The position numbers were made by a program, and so were the translations under genes. Positions 1 to 8,600 of a DNA stretch of 64,000 bases are shown here, piece by piece. Below the pieces are notes generated by a model. The model had not been told where the DNA came from. It saw nothing but the letters and a program-made list of their open reading frames with translations, and ran no database searches. Position 1 is the first letter of the stretch. Each line of letters begins with the position of its first letter. Source of the DNA: a virus; the IMG/VR virus record IMGVR_UViG_3300004807_000021, positions 1-64,000 of that record. One strand, given 5' to 3'.

Positions 1-1
1 T

Positions 2-1420
2 ATTGCGGCTACAACAAACACTAGTATAACTGCTGTAAGCGGTACTACAGTTACCGTTGCTAGTACTACTAACTTAAACGTAGGACAGCCTATCCTAGTA
101 GCTGGTGTGTCAGGCGGTATTCAAAACGGTCTATATAACGGTGTATGGTATATTGCGTCACTTAGCCCGTTTACACTGGCTACAACTTTACAAAACGCTT
201 TATGGAATTTACCTTACACATTTGGTAGTGGATCTATGACAGGTACAGTTACAGTTACTAGCCAAATACCTACTTATATCTCACAAGGATTTGTAACATT
301 TTCATTTTCCAGCCTTGGTAGTAGTATTGTGCCTTTTTATCCTGGTCAACAAATACAGATACAAGGTACTGGAACAGGTATTGCAGGTAGCGGAAGTTAT
401 AATCAGTACAACGGTACATGGATTGTTTGGACAGCTTCCAACACTACAGTTACTATCAGTACTGGTGTAACAGGTTCATTAAGTGCTAACGGTACTGTAA
501 CTTCATTGCCAAATGCTTGTCCAACATTGTTTATTAAAGCTCCACAGAGTAACGGACAAGTTTATTACTATCAAGTAAGCTATCCAGGTTATTTAGGAGC
601 AAGTACTCCTACTCATACAGTAGGTCTTGCTGTTAATGGTACCGCAGGTTTAACTTATGTTGGTTCTGTTGCTACTGGTCAATCAGCTATTGGATACAGC
701 GGCATTATTACAGCAGGTGCAGTACATCAAGTTGGTGCAGTAACTAATATTATAATTACCTTTGCAGGAACTGGCTATACTGCTCCTCCGCAAGTATTAC
801 TAAGTGGACCACAAGTTGCTGGTGGACGTCAAGCCATAGCAACAGCTACAGTTGCTAGCGGTAGCATAACTGCTATAAACATTGTTGATGCAGGATCTGG
901 TTACTTATATCCACCAAGTGTAACATTTGTTGGACAGGGCGGTCAAACTGCCGTGGCCAGTGCTACAGCAGTTATTGGTAATCCTGGAGAAAAACCAATT
1001 GTATCTACACTAGTTCCTCAAGTGGCATTTGGTTCAGTCAGTGCTAATACCTATGTGCTAGACTTTGGACTGAACGGACATAATGTGGTATTTTTACAAA
1101 CAGCGGCTTCAAGTACGTTCTACTTTGATAACTACGCACAAGGTTCTCCAAACGCAACTCCTTATAACAAAGGTTTTCCATTGGGACGCAGAATCATTCT
1201 TTATGTAAAGAATACTAGCGGTAGTGGTATTACACTAACATTTAGTAACTTGCAGGCAAACAACGCTGGTTCAACTGGTACTACTCCAACACTAGCGGCT
1301 AACAAAACACTGAAAGTAGAATTCATTGTGTTAAGTCAGGGTAGTTTGTTAAATCAAACTGGAGCAGGATATGCTGGTGGTAGTATACACGATGTATATG
1401 CTACAATGACAACAACCTAA
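2..1420 (+). CDS. Large virion structural protein, C-terminal part (5' end outside window)
   Basis: The frame is open from the first bases of the window to the TAA at 1418-1420, so only the last 472 codons are present; the first GTG in frame (107) is internal. The visible part is a chain of beta-rich modules. One module carries a YNGTW core (DNA about 270-510). Two copies of a GTGYTAPP/GSGYLYPP-type module follow (about 720-990). The C-terminal domain includes LGRRIILYVKNTSGSG and ends in DVYATMTTT. The same two module types recur in the leftward fibre genes, so this is very probably another fibre or baseplate-associated virion protein. It reads toward a bidirectional terminator and converges on the leftward block. 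The exact role is unknown; the structural assignment rests on composition and shared modules. Confidence 0.7.
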   Translation: MAATTNTSITAVSGTTVTVASTTNLNVGQPILVAGVSGGIQNGLYNGVWYIASLSPFTLATTLQNALWNLPYTFGSGSMTGTVTVTSQIPTYISQGFVTFSFSSLGSSIVPFYPGQQIQIQGTGTGIAGSGSYNQYNGTWIVWTASNTTVTISTGVTGSLSANGTVTSLPNACPTLFIKAPQSNGQVYYYQVSYPGYLGASTPTHTVGLAVNGTAGLTYVGSVATGQSAIGYSGIITAGAVHQVGAVTNIIITFAGTGYTAPPQVLLSGPQVAGGRQAIATATVASGSITAINIVDAGSGYLYPPSVTFVGQGGQTAVASATAVIGNPGEKPIVSTLVPQVAFGSVSANTYVLDFGLNGHNVVFLQTAASSTFYFDNYAQGSPNATPYNKGFPLGRRIILYVKNTSGSGITLTFSNLQANNAGSTGTTPTLAANKTLKVEFIVLSQGSLLNQTGAGYAGGSIHDVYATMTTT

Positions 1421-1436
1421 ACAACTATGCTTAAAC

Positions 1437-1461
1437 AAAAACCCGCTAAGGCGGGTTTTTT
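1437..1461. terminator. Bidirectional intrinsic terminator
   Basis: AAAAACCCGC, loop TAAG, then GCGGG followed by six T. The A-run on one side and T-run on the other make it a terminator on both strands. It lies 17 nt after the stop of the rightward gene and also downstream of the leftward gene that stops at 1544. Confidence 0.85.
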
Positions 1462-1502
1462 GTTGACTAAAATTTTAATTTGTGCAGTTGTATAGTCACA
1501 AA

Positions 1503-1524
1503 AAAAGGATCTTTCGATCCTTTT
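1503..1524 (-). terminator. Intrinsic terminator of the leftward structural block
   Basis: AAAAGGATC, loop TTTC, GATCCTTTT on the + strand. Read leftward it is a GGATC stem with a GAAA loop and a run of T. It lies 20 nt downstream of the stop codon at 1544, so it should end the leftward block. Confidence 0.85.
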
Positions 1525-1543
1525 CTTGTATAAGCGTCGTTGA

Positions 1544-4500
1544 TTACGCTTGTGATTCAGTCCATGAAATACGACTGAAAATTGGGTTTGCATAACGTGT
1601 ATCCAAGTTAGTTGCAAACACTGTGATAACGTCTGGACCGTCTGGGAATACACCGTCACCGCCAAATACGCTGTTACCTAAGTCTTTAACAACTGTCATA
1701 TCAGCACTTGTTGAAGTGAAGAATGTACCACCTGAAGCGTTAGCGTAGAAAGCTAGGATAATATCACCACCAGTTACGATATCACTTGGGTTGTGATAGA
1801 TAACTTGACTTAATGATCCTGAACCTACGCTGTTAGCTGTCCATAGTGCTGGAGTAAACGCAACACTTGCACAGTTATACTTAACTGTAATCAAGAATGG
1901 TCCAGCGTTGAATACGTCCATCTGGTACAACTTGGCTTGCATACGTAGAATAACGTCACGTACACCAAAGTTACGAGCAAAGCCGTTTGAACTACTTGGG
2001 CTTACACGCATACTAATCAATGGTGATGTTTGGTTAGGCTGTACAACCGCCGCTGTCTGACGTGGTGTTGTAAACACATATGAAATATCGCCGTCAAAAC
2101 GTCCGTCCATAATAGCTGACACACCCCAGTGTTGTACGTTTGGTGCTAACAAGATGTTAGAATTCAAAGCGTTACTTAATGGATTACCAGTATTGTTATA
2201 GCTGTAGTGTTGGCTAGCTGTTGGGTTACCACGGTTAATCAAGAACACAGTTTGTGGTCCGCTTGTACCAGTAGACGCAATGTTAGTATATGCAGTTGTA
2301 CCGCTGATACCAACAATCTTAACGTTTACATAGTTCCATGCTGGATGTGCCGCTATTGTACAACCAACAAACAACTGAGCCGCAATAGTTGCACTACCAA
2401 TAGTAATTGCATTTGAACCTTGTGTTGTTGTAACACTGAATCCAGCACCGCTTGAGTTCACTGAACTTACTACTGAACTTTCACGATAGCAACCAATCAA
2501 TTGATTAGCACCAATAACTACAGTTGGAGTACTAGTATAGCCATAACCTGCCGCTGTAACAATAACTTGTGTCACAGAACCGTTAACTACTACTGCACGA
2601 GCTTGAGCTCCTGCACCGCCACCACCAAAGATATTCACTGGTGGAGTACTGGTATAACCAACACCGCCTGATACCACTGGAATACTTGTTACACCGCCAC
2701 CACTAACTACAATAGTACCTGTTTGAGCAACTGCTGTTAGACCTGCAAGTCCAGTTGCCCATGGAGCACTAGTACTCTGTGGAGCGAATGGAACTGAAAT
2801 ATTTTGGTTAACTGCATCTGGGTTACCAGTAAGTTTTTGTGTTGTTTGAGCTGCCACACCTGTGTAGAAGAACAATTCGCCGTCGATAATTACTTCGCCG
2901 TTGAACATCTGTCCTTTATCACCAGTACTGCTTGGCATAAAGTAACGACTTGCATCATACAAGCTGATAGTACCTGCACTTGGGCTTGCACTCATTGTGT
3001 AACCAGTTGAAGGAATATCAACAGTAATTGGGCTACGTGCTGGAGCATTAACTGCTTCAAAACGGCCTGGCAAGTTACCTGAGCGTTGGAACGCTAGATA
3101 TTCACGGTTACCGTGTTGTACCTTGTGAGCGTACACGATATCACCGTTAACCATTCTAACTCCCCAACGGATAAATCCTGCACCGTACCATGTGTAGTCG
3201 ATGTAGATCATCTGGATCTTAGTGTGATCCATGTTAAATCCTGTTGGTCCTGTGCCGTCCATAGTATCCAAGTTGAACTGGAACTGTGGAGTACGTAGCT
3301 CACGTACCATGTATTTCTTAACTGCAATATCTTCAGCAAACATCTTAGTAGTACCATATGTGCTGATAACAGTTGAACCTGTTGTTGTACCAGCTGTTTG
3401 ATACTGTATTGTTGAACCGTCAGATGCAATGTTGATGATTGGCCACATACCGTTTGCGTTGGTTTGTGTAGCACCTACTACAAATATACGTGATCCAAAT
3501 ACCAAGTTAGTAGCACTAGAAACTGTACCACTTAAACCCTGTGTAGTTACAAATGGTGTAAACAATGTGATTACGTTTGTACTTGTGTTGATACCAGTTA
3601 CAAATGTATTCTGTTGAACGTTTGTACCAGTAACAAAACTACCAATTTGAATACCAGCAACGGTGTTCATCGTTAGTGTAGTTGCACCAGAACTTGCACT
3701 TGAACCGCCAGTAGCAATAGTCAATGCATACAATGTTGTGTTAGCTTGGAATGCCAAACTACCAGTAACGTTAGTAGTAATTGGAGTGTTTAGAATAACA
3801 CCAACACCACCAACTGCTAGACCAGCAACCACACAGTTACCTGGAACACCAGAACCAGTAATAGTCATACCTGGAGCAATACCGTATGTAGTATTTAGGC
3901 CAATAACCTGTGTACTTGTTGTATACAAAGCGGCTGATTGATAACCTGGAACTGAACCAATAATCAATGTGCTTGCAGTAGTTGTAAGAATCACCGCCTG
4001 GTTAATGTACAAGTTAATTGTCAAGTTAGCACCGTTGTTACCAGCTGTGTTGGTAAATGATGAAACCTGTGTACCGTTGGCAATAATACCTTGTGCCATT
4101 GAACCGCCAGTTGCTACAATGTTCATACCACTTGCTGGACTGTTATAGAATGCAACAACAATGTTAGCTGTAGTAGCTGTTGTAATACCCTGTGTTAGTG
4201 GAACAACTGTTGAGCCTGAAACATAAGTTGAAGCAACAAATGTGTTAGCTGGCAAATAACCTGCACCAGTAATAACAACTAGTTGTCCTGGTTGGATACT
4301 TGTAGCACTAGCCACTGTGATAGTTGTGCTGTTAACAGCAGTAACTGATGGAATTGAAGTAGCAACGATCTGTGGAATAGTACCTTGTAACTGATATGCA
4401 CCTGTTACACCTACACCGCCTGAGCCAGCTGTACCACTACCTACTAGTGAAGTAAATGTAATACTTGTTGCTGTTGCTGTAGTCTTCATCTGTACTGTTG

Positions 4501-6562
4501 CAGTATTTGTGCTAGAACCAGAAGTAATATATGCAAATGGCAAGCCTGCTGTACCTGATGCCAACGCTGGAGTAGCCGCACGATATGCTGGAGTAATGTT
4601 CAACACGTTATCGTTAACCACCTGGTTGACTTCATAAGTTTGTCCACGGATAATAACTTTATCGCCTGCTTGTACTTGTTTTGTATACTGTGAACCAGTA
4701 CCAATAACAATAGTACTACCAGTCAACACGTTGATTGAACCACGCATGATAGTTGTACCGTTACGACGAACAGCGTTCAAGAATGAACCATCATATTCGT
4801 AGAAGAAACCGTTTTGATCATCAAATAGTCCAAATCTAATGCATGAACCTGTTGCATAACCAACTTCAACTGAACCAATACCAACGCCTGGGTTGGTATC
4901 TGTTGGGCTACCGCTCAACTGTACACCAAAGCTACGTGCTGTTAGTACTACTTGTGGGCTTACACTATATGTGTTGTTATAGAAACCCATATCGGCAACT
5001 GCACTGGCGCCTGCCGCTGTAATGTTACGCAAGTTAACAATCGCACCGTATTGTAAACCATGGTCTTGATCTGTTGTAATTGTTGCAATGTTACCAGATA
5101 CAGTAATACTAGCAATATCAAAGTTTGGTTTGAATGTTGCACTAGTTGAGAACTGAATTCCCTTACCAGCTTGGTAACGGAAATAACGACGTGTTTGACG
5201 CAATGCTTGAGCACCCGCCACTGGGTTACCAGAGAAAATACCGATACCGCCGTCACCTGAACGTTGGATTTGGAATGATTCTGGACGAGCATATACTACT
5301 GTAGTGTTCTGCAACACGTTTGCACTTGGCTGGCTAGTTGGAACACCGGCTGGCACGTTATATGTGAAAGTGTATGGGCTTGGTACACTTTGAATGTACT
5401 GTGGACCGTTACCGTTAGTGATAGCAGTTTGTAAACCACCTACGTAGATAGGAGCACCTGGTACAAAGTTATGGTTACTATAAGTAGTAATTGTGATTGT
5501 ACGACCGTCTGAGCCAGTTGTTATTGCGCTGATAGGCACAATACTTCCAATGCCGTAACCTGCCGCATAGTATCCGCCAACGAATGCAGTAGTTTGTGCT
5601 TTTTGCAATTGGTTTGCGTTGAACTGCTGGTTAATTTTTGGAAAATATGAAAATGCACCTTGGATCTGACTAACAAATGCCGCTACAAATGATCCGTCGC
5701 AATATGGTTCGTTTTGTGTTTCAGCAATTAGAATTGGTGTACCTGGTGTTAAGTTAACACCGGCTGCTGTGATGTTGTTAGATACTTGGAATGCCGCATA
5801 GCTTGGGTTAGCCGCTGTACCTGGTAGAGCACCAATTGTAATGCTTTGTACTGTATAGCTACCAGTTGTACCTGTTACAGGGAATGTAAACTGTGATGTG
5901 CTTGAACTTGCAATAGCGTAACGGAAGTTACTGAACTGAGTGCTTGTACCGTTGGCGTCCACAATGTACACATATGAACCAGCATATGGAGCACTAGATA
6001 ATGAAAGTCCAGTTACAGTACCAACGTTAGCGTTGATGCTGACTGCATAGTTAAGTAGTGTGAATCCAGCTCCACCGTAGTTGATTGATAGAACTGAGTT
6101 ACTGGTGCTGGTATAGATACTAGCATGCCAGTTTTGTGTTTGGAAGAATTCCCACTTGGTTGGTTGGAATGAGTATTCAAAGTCAGTATCAATCAAACTT
6201 TGTGGTAGTGTTACACGTAGTTTGTTTGTAGGATCTTGAAGAGCTTCTGCTGGAGTAAATGTTTCCACATACTCGTCAATCATGATCTGTAGTTTATCAG
6301 TTGCATTAAACGCCGCTGTATTGGTGTTGAAGCCTAATACAATAGTTGTTGTTCCTGCACTTGCACCCCATGACACTTGACCTGCTACTGCTGTATAGCT
6401 AGTAGCTTTCAATGTTGTGTCTGAAAAGTTATATAATACGGTATTGTTGGTGACGTCAGTGATCAGAATCAATCTTTCTCTTGGTATGTATCGTGGAATT
6501 ACGATAGTGGCGGTCGAAGGAGTGAATGTGTATGCTGTGTCAACTAATATTTTTCTTGCCAT
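1544..6562 (-). CDS. Large virion structural protein (1672 aa)
   Basis: The N-terminus (MARKILVDTAYTF...; residues 1-150) and two internal blocks resemble a large structural protein common in T4-like phages of aquatic bacteria. The internal blocks are RPESFQIQRSGDGG with RYFRYQAGKGIQFS (about 430-520), and KYMVRELRTPQFQFNLD through DGTGPTGFNMD and YGAGFIRWG (about 1075-1150). Between about 660 and 1070 lies a run of low-complexity beta modules (ITGAG/GTNVQQNTF types) that looks inserted. A GVGYTSTPP/GYGYTSTP module sits near 1370. The start is ATG with GGAGAAATAACAAA in front. It is the last gene of the leftward block, followed by a terminator. Its role (tail or baseplate periphery) is inferred; no enzymatic motif is visible. 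Confidence 0.8.
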   Translation of the reverse strand: MARKILVDTAYTFTPSTATIVIPRYIPRERLILITDVTNNTVLYNFSDTTLKATSYTAVAGQVSWGASAGTTTIVLGFNTNTAAFNATDKLQIMIDEYVETFTPAEALQDPTNKLRVTLPQSLIDTDFEYSFQPTKWEFFQTQNWHASIYTSTSNSVLSINYGGAGFTLLNYAVSINANVGTVTGLSLSSAPYAGSYVYIVDANGTSTQFSNFRYAIASSSTSQFTFPVTGTTGSYTVQSITIGALPGTAANPSYAAFQVSNNITAAGVNLTPGTPILIAETQNEPYCDGSFVAAFVSQIQGAFSYFPKINQQFNANQLQKAQTTAFVGGYYAAGYGIGSIVPISAITTGSDGRTITITTYSNHNFVPGAPIYVGGLQTAITNGNGPQYIQSVPSPYTFTYNVPAGVPTSQPSANVLQNTTVVYARPESFQIQRSGDGGIGIFSGNPVAGAQALRQTRRYFRYQAGKGIQFSTSATFKPNFDIASITVSGNIATITTDQDHGLQYGAIVNLRNITAAGASAVADMGFYNNTYSVSPQVVLTARSFGVQLSGSPTDTNPGVGIGSVEVGYATGSCIRFGLFDDQNGFFYEYDGSFLNAVRRNGTTIMRGSINVLTGSTIVIGTGSQYTKQVQAGDKVIIRGQTYEVNQVVNDNVLNITPAYRAATPALASGTAGLPFAYITSGSSTNTATVQMKTTATATSITFTSLVGSGTAGSGGVGVTGAYQLQGTIPQIVATSIPSVTAVNSTTITVASATSIQPGQLVVITGAGYLPANTFVASTYVSGSTVVPLTQGITTATTANIVVAFYNSPASGMNIVATGGSMAQGIIANGTQVSSFTNTAGNNGANLTINLYINQAVILTTTASTLIIGSVPGYQSAALYTTSTQVIGLNTTYGIAPGMTITGSGVPGNCVVAGLAVGGVGVILNTPITTNVTGSLAFQANTTLYALTIATGGSSASSGATTLTMNTVAGIQIGSFVTGTNVQQNTFVTGINTSTNVITLFTPFVTTQGLSGTVSSATNLVFGSRIFVVGATQTNANGMWPIINIASDGSTIQYQTAGTTTGSTVISTYGTTKMFAEDIAVKKYMVRELRTPQFQFNLDTMDGTGPTGFNMDHTKIQMIYIDYTWYGAGFIRWGVRMVNGDIVYAHKVQHGNREYLAFQRSGNLPGRFEAVNAPARSPITVDIPSTGYTMSASPSAGTISLYDASRYFMPSSTGDKGQMFNGEVIIDGELFFYTGVAAQTTQKLTGNPDAVNQNISVPFAPQSTSAPWATGLAGLTAVAQTGTIVVSGGGVTSIPVVSGGVGYTSTPPVNIFGGGGAGAQARAVVVNGSVTQVIVTAAGYGYTSTPTVVIGANQLIGCYRESSVVSSVNSSGAGFSVTTTQGSNAITIGSATIAAQLFVGCTIAAHPAWNYVNVKIVGISGTTAYTNIASTGTSGPQTVFLINRGNPTASQHYSYNNTGNPLSNALNSNILLAPNVQHWGVSAIMDGRFDGDISYVFTTPRQTAAVVQPNQTSPLISMRVSPSSSNGFARNFGVRDVILRMQAKLYQMDVFNAGPFLITVKYNCASVAFTPALWTANSVGSGSLSQVIYHNPSDIVTGGDIILAFYANASGGTFFTSTSADMTVVKDLGNSVFGGDGVFPDGPDVITVFATNLDTRYANPIFSRISWTESQA

Positions 6563-6587
6563 TTTGTTATTTCTCCAATATTTAGGC

Positions 6588-8582
6588 TTAAGTTCCTGTT
6601 GCTATATCTAGTGCAGTGAAAGGATAAGTGGTGTAAACTGGGTTAGTTACGTTACCTATCATTACTATTGCACTAATTATATCTCCATACTGCGGTGGAC
6701 TTGTAAAAACAACTTGTCCAGCGGTTACTGTGTAATCGCCGTATCGTGTCAATGTGTTCCACACTGGTCTACTATTATTTAGCCAAGGTTGCTGATATAC
6801 CCCATTTTTATGCACTAAAAGCTGAACAGGGTAAGTTACGCTTACCGCATTTCCGTTGTTTGTAGGGCTAAAAACAGTGGTTCCGCCGTTTATTGTGTAA
6901 TTGGCGTCAGCGCCTCGATTCCAACTGTCTAACTGTGTGATGTTTGGTAAACTGCTACTAATGTTTGACCATGTAGGTGCTATAGTACCTGTTACTGTAC
7001 CTGCACCCAATGTAAATCCTGTATTACCTAAATTGCTACCCGATGTGGTATATGTTACTGTAGTAGTTGAGCTAGCTGTAACGGTAAAGCTACCATTATA
7101 GCCTACTGGTGTTAGACCGGCTACGTTGATAGCTGATCCTACGCTGAACAACACATATCCAATGCTGGCAAATGTTAAAGTAGCTGTAGTTCCTGAACTG
7201 GCTACACCAGTTACTGCTATTGATTTGCTGGCGCCGTTGGTAATCAATACTTGCCCGGCTGTGCCAGCACTACCACCCATGCGCAATGCGCCTGTCATGT
7301 TAACATCGCCGCCAACATCCAACTGATATGTTGGAGTCATGTTGTTGACACCAGTTTTACCTGTTGATGAAATTGTGACTGAATCTAATGCATTTGTTGC
7401 CGCATTTACTTGTAAGCGAATTGCGTTGGCACTATAAGTTCCAATTGCTAGATCGGTAGTAGCAGATGCTAAAACGCTATATCCGGCGGCATTTAGTGAA
7501 CCAATACCATATGCTGTACTGTTATAGGTTGTAGAGTTGATACCTAATTCTACATAGTTAGCACTTGCGGTACCAGCATTGTTATAGGCAACAATGTTTG
7601 CACTTGCATTATTACCAGCATTGGCATTTTGAATTGTAATCTGATTGTAATTATTGGTGTTGGATACAAAACTGGCTAAAATATTAACATCGTTAAATGT
7701 CTGTGTACCAACAGTGATAGCACCTTGATTGCTTAAACTACCTGTTCCAACACTAACTGATAAACTTGTCAGTGTTCCAACACTGGTCAAACTTGAGTTT
7801 AATACTGTTGAATTTAATGTTGCGCCAGTTAGTGTACCAGCTGCCGCTGTAATTGTACTTGTTCCACCCAATGTTAATGTTGAACCGTTAACAGTAATTG
7901 TGCTGTTGGCCAACATTGAATTGCTAACGCCACCACCAGCCAATGCTGATTGAATATTAGCAGTAGTTGCGTACTTGTTGGTTGTTCCTTGAGAAATTTG
8001 ATCTGTAGTTAGAACAATAACACCAGTTTGATTATTAACACTTGTAATTGATTGAACAAAAGTAAAAACACCGTTAGCACTATTATAAGTCAAAGAATTG
8101 CTAGGATCACTAACACTCAATTGATTTAGAACATTTGACGATGTCAAATAGTTAACGTCGTTAATAAATGCTGATATGTTAGTAGGCTGTGTATAACTAA
8201 ACACACCTGTACTGCTGTTATAGTTGATACTACCAGTAGCACTAACTGAACTTCTTGCACGAGACTGTGTAAAATACTGATTGCTACCTTCTGATACACT
8301 AGTAGTAGTCAAACTAGGTGTATAGTTGGCCACTGCTGTGGTTACAAACGCTGTTGTAGCCACCTGTGTTGTATTTGTGCCGGCTGTAGCTGTAGGAGCT
8401 GTAGGTGTTCCTGTAAATGCTGGACTTGCCAAAGGTGCTTGAGCAAAACCACCAACCGTTGTACCATCGTGTACTACTAGGCTGTTAGTAGTTGTGTTGA
8501 CAATGACCTCGCCGACTGCACCAGTAAAGGTAGCATTGTCTGCTGTGGTTCCTCTGCGTAATTGTAATGTGGTTTTTGCCAT
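6588..8582 (-). CDS. Tail fibre-type protein with LRRGTT N-terminus (664 aa)
   Basis: The N-terminus (TLQLRRGTTADNATFTGA ... GEVIVNTTTNSLVVHDGTT, residues 4-45) is the attachment motif seen in many phage fibres. It is followed by the fibre repeat PLASPAFTGTPTAPTA and TTQVATTAFV (50-85). The middle is a serine/threonine/asparagine-rich beta repeat region. Residues about 455-530 carry the dispersed GYNG module (PVGYNGSFTV). The C-terminal about 100 residues (LLVHKNGVYQQPW ... YGDYTVTAGQVVFTSPPQYGD) look like a separate tip or trimer domain. It stops 25 nt before the start of the 1672-aa gene, so the two are probably co-transcribed. The host-recognition role is inferred from domain type and position. 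Confidence 0.8.
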   Translation of the reverse strand: MAKTTLQLRRGTTADNATFTGAVGEVIVNTTTNSLVVHDGTTVGGFAQAPLASPAFTGTPTAPTATAGTNTTQVATTAFVTTAVANYTPSLTTTSVSEGSNQYFTQSRARSSVSATGSINYNSSTGVFSYTQPTNISAFINDVNYLTSSNVLNQLSVSDPSNSLTYNSANGVFTFVQSITSVNNQTGVIVLTTDQISQGTTNKYATTANIQSALAGGGVSNSMLANSTITVNGSTLTLGGTSTITAAAGTLTGATLNSTVLNSSLTSVGTLTSLSVSVGTGSLSNQGAITVGTQTFNDVNILASFVSNTNNYNQITIQNANAGNNASANIVAYNNAGTASANYVELGINSTTYNSTAYGIGSLNAAGYSVLASATTDLAIGTYSANAIRLQVNAATNALDSVTISSTGKTGVNNMTPTYQLDVGGDVNMTGALRMGGSAGTAGQVLITNGASKSIAVTGVASSGTTATLTFASIGYVLFSVGSAINVAGLTPVGYNGSFTVTASSTTTVTYTTSGSNLGNTGFTLGAGTVTGTIAPTWSNISSSLPNITQLDSWNRGADANYTINGGTTVFSPTNNGNAVSVTYPVQLLVHKNGVYQQPWLNNSRPVWNTLTRYGDYTVTAGQVVFTSPPQYGDIISAIVMIGNVTNPVYTTYPFTALDIATGT

Positions 8583-8600
8583 CTTATTTTCCTAAAAATT

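Noticed and set aside
1417-1665. 82-codon leftward ORF over the terminators
   Set aside because: It spans two terminator hairpins and overlaps the 3' end of the 1672-aa gene in another frame; no plausible ribosome site or domain.
4960-5292. 110-codon ORF inside the 1672-aa gene
   Set aside because: Same strand but a different frame, Val/Leu/Gln-rich without domain logic; shadow of the real gene.
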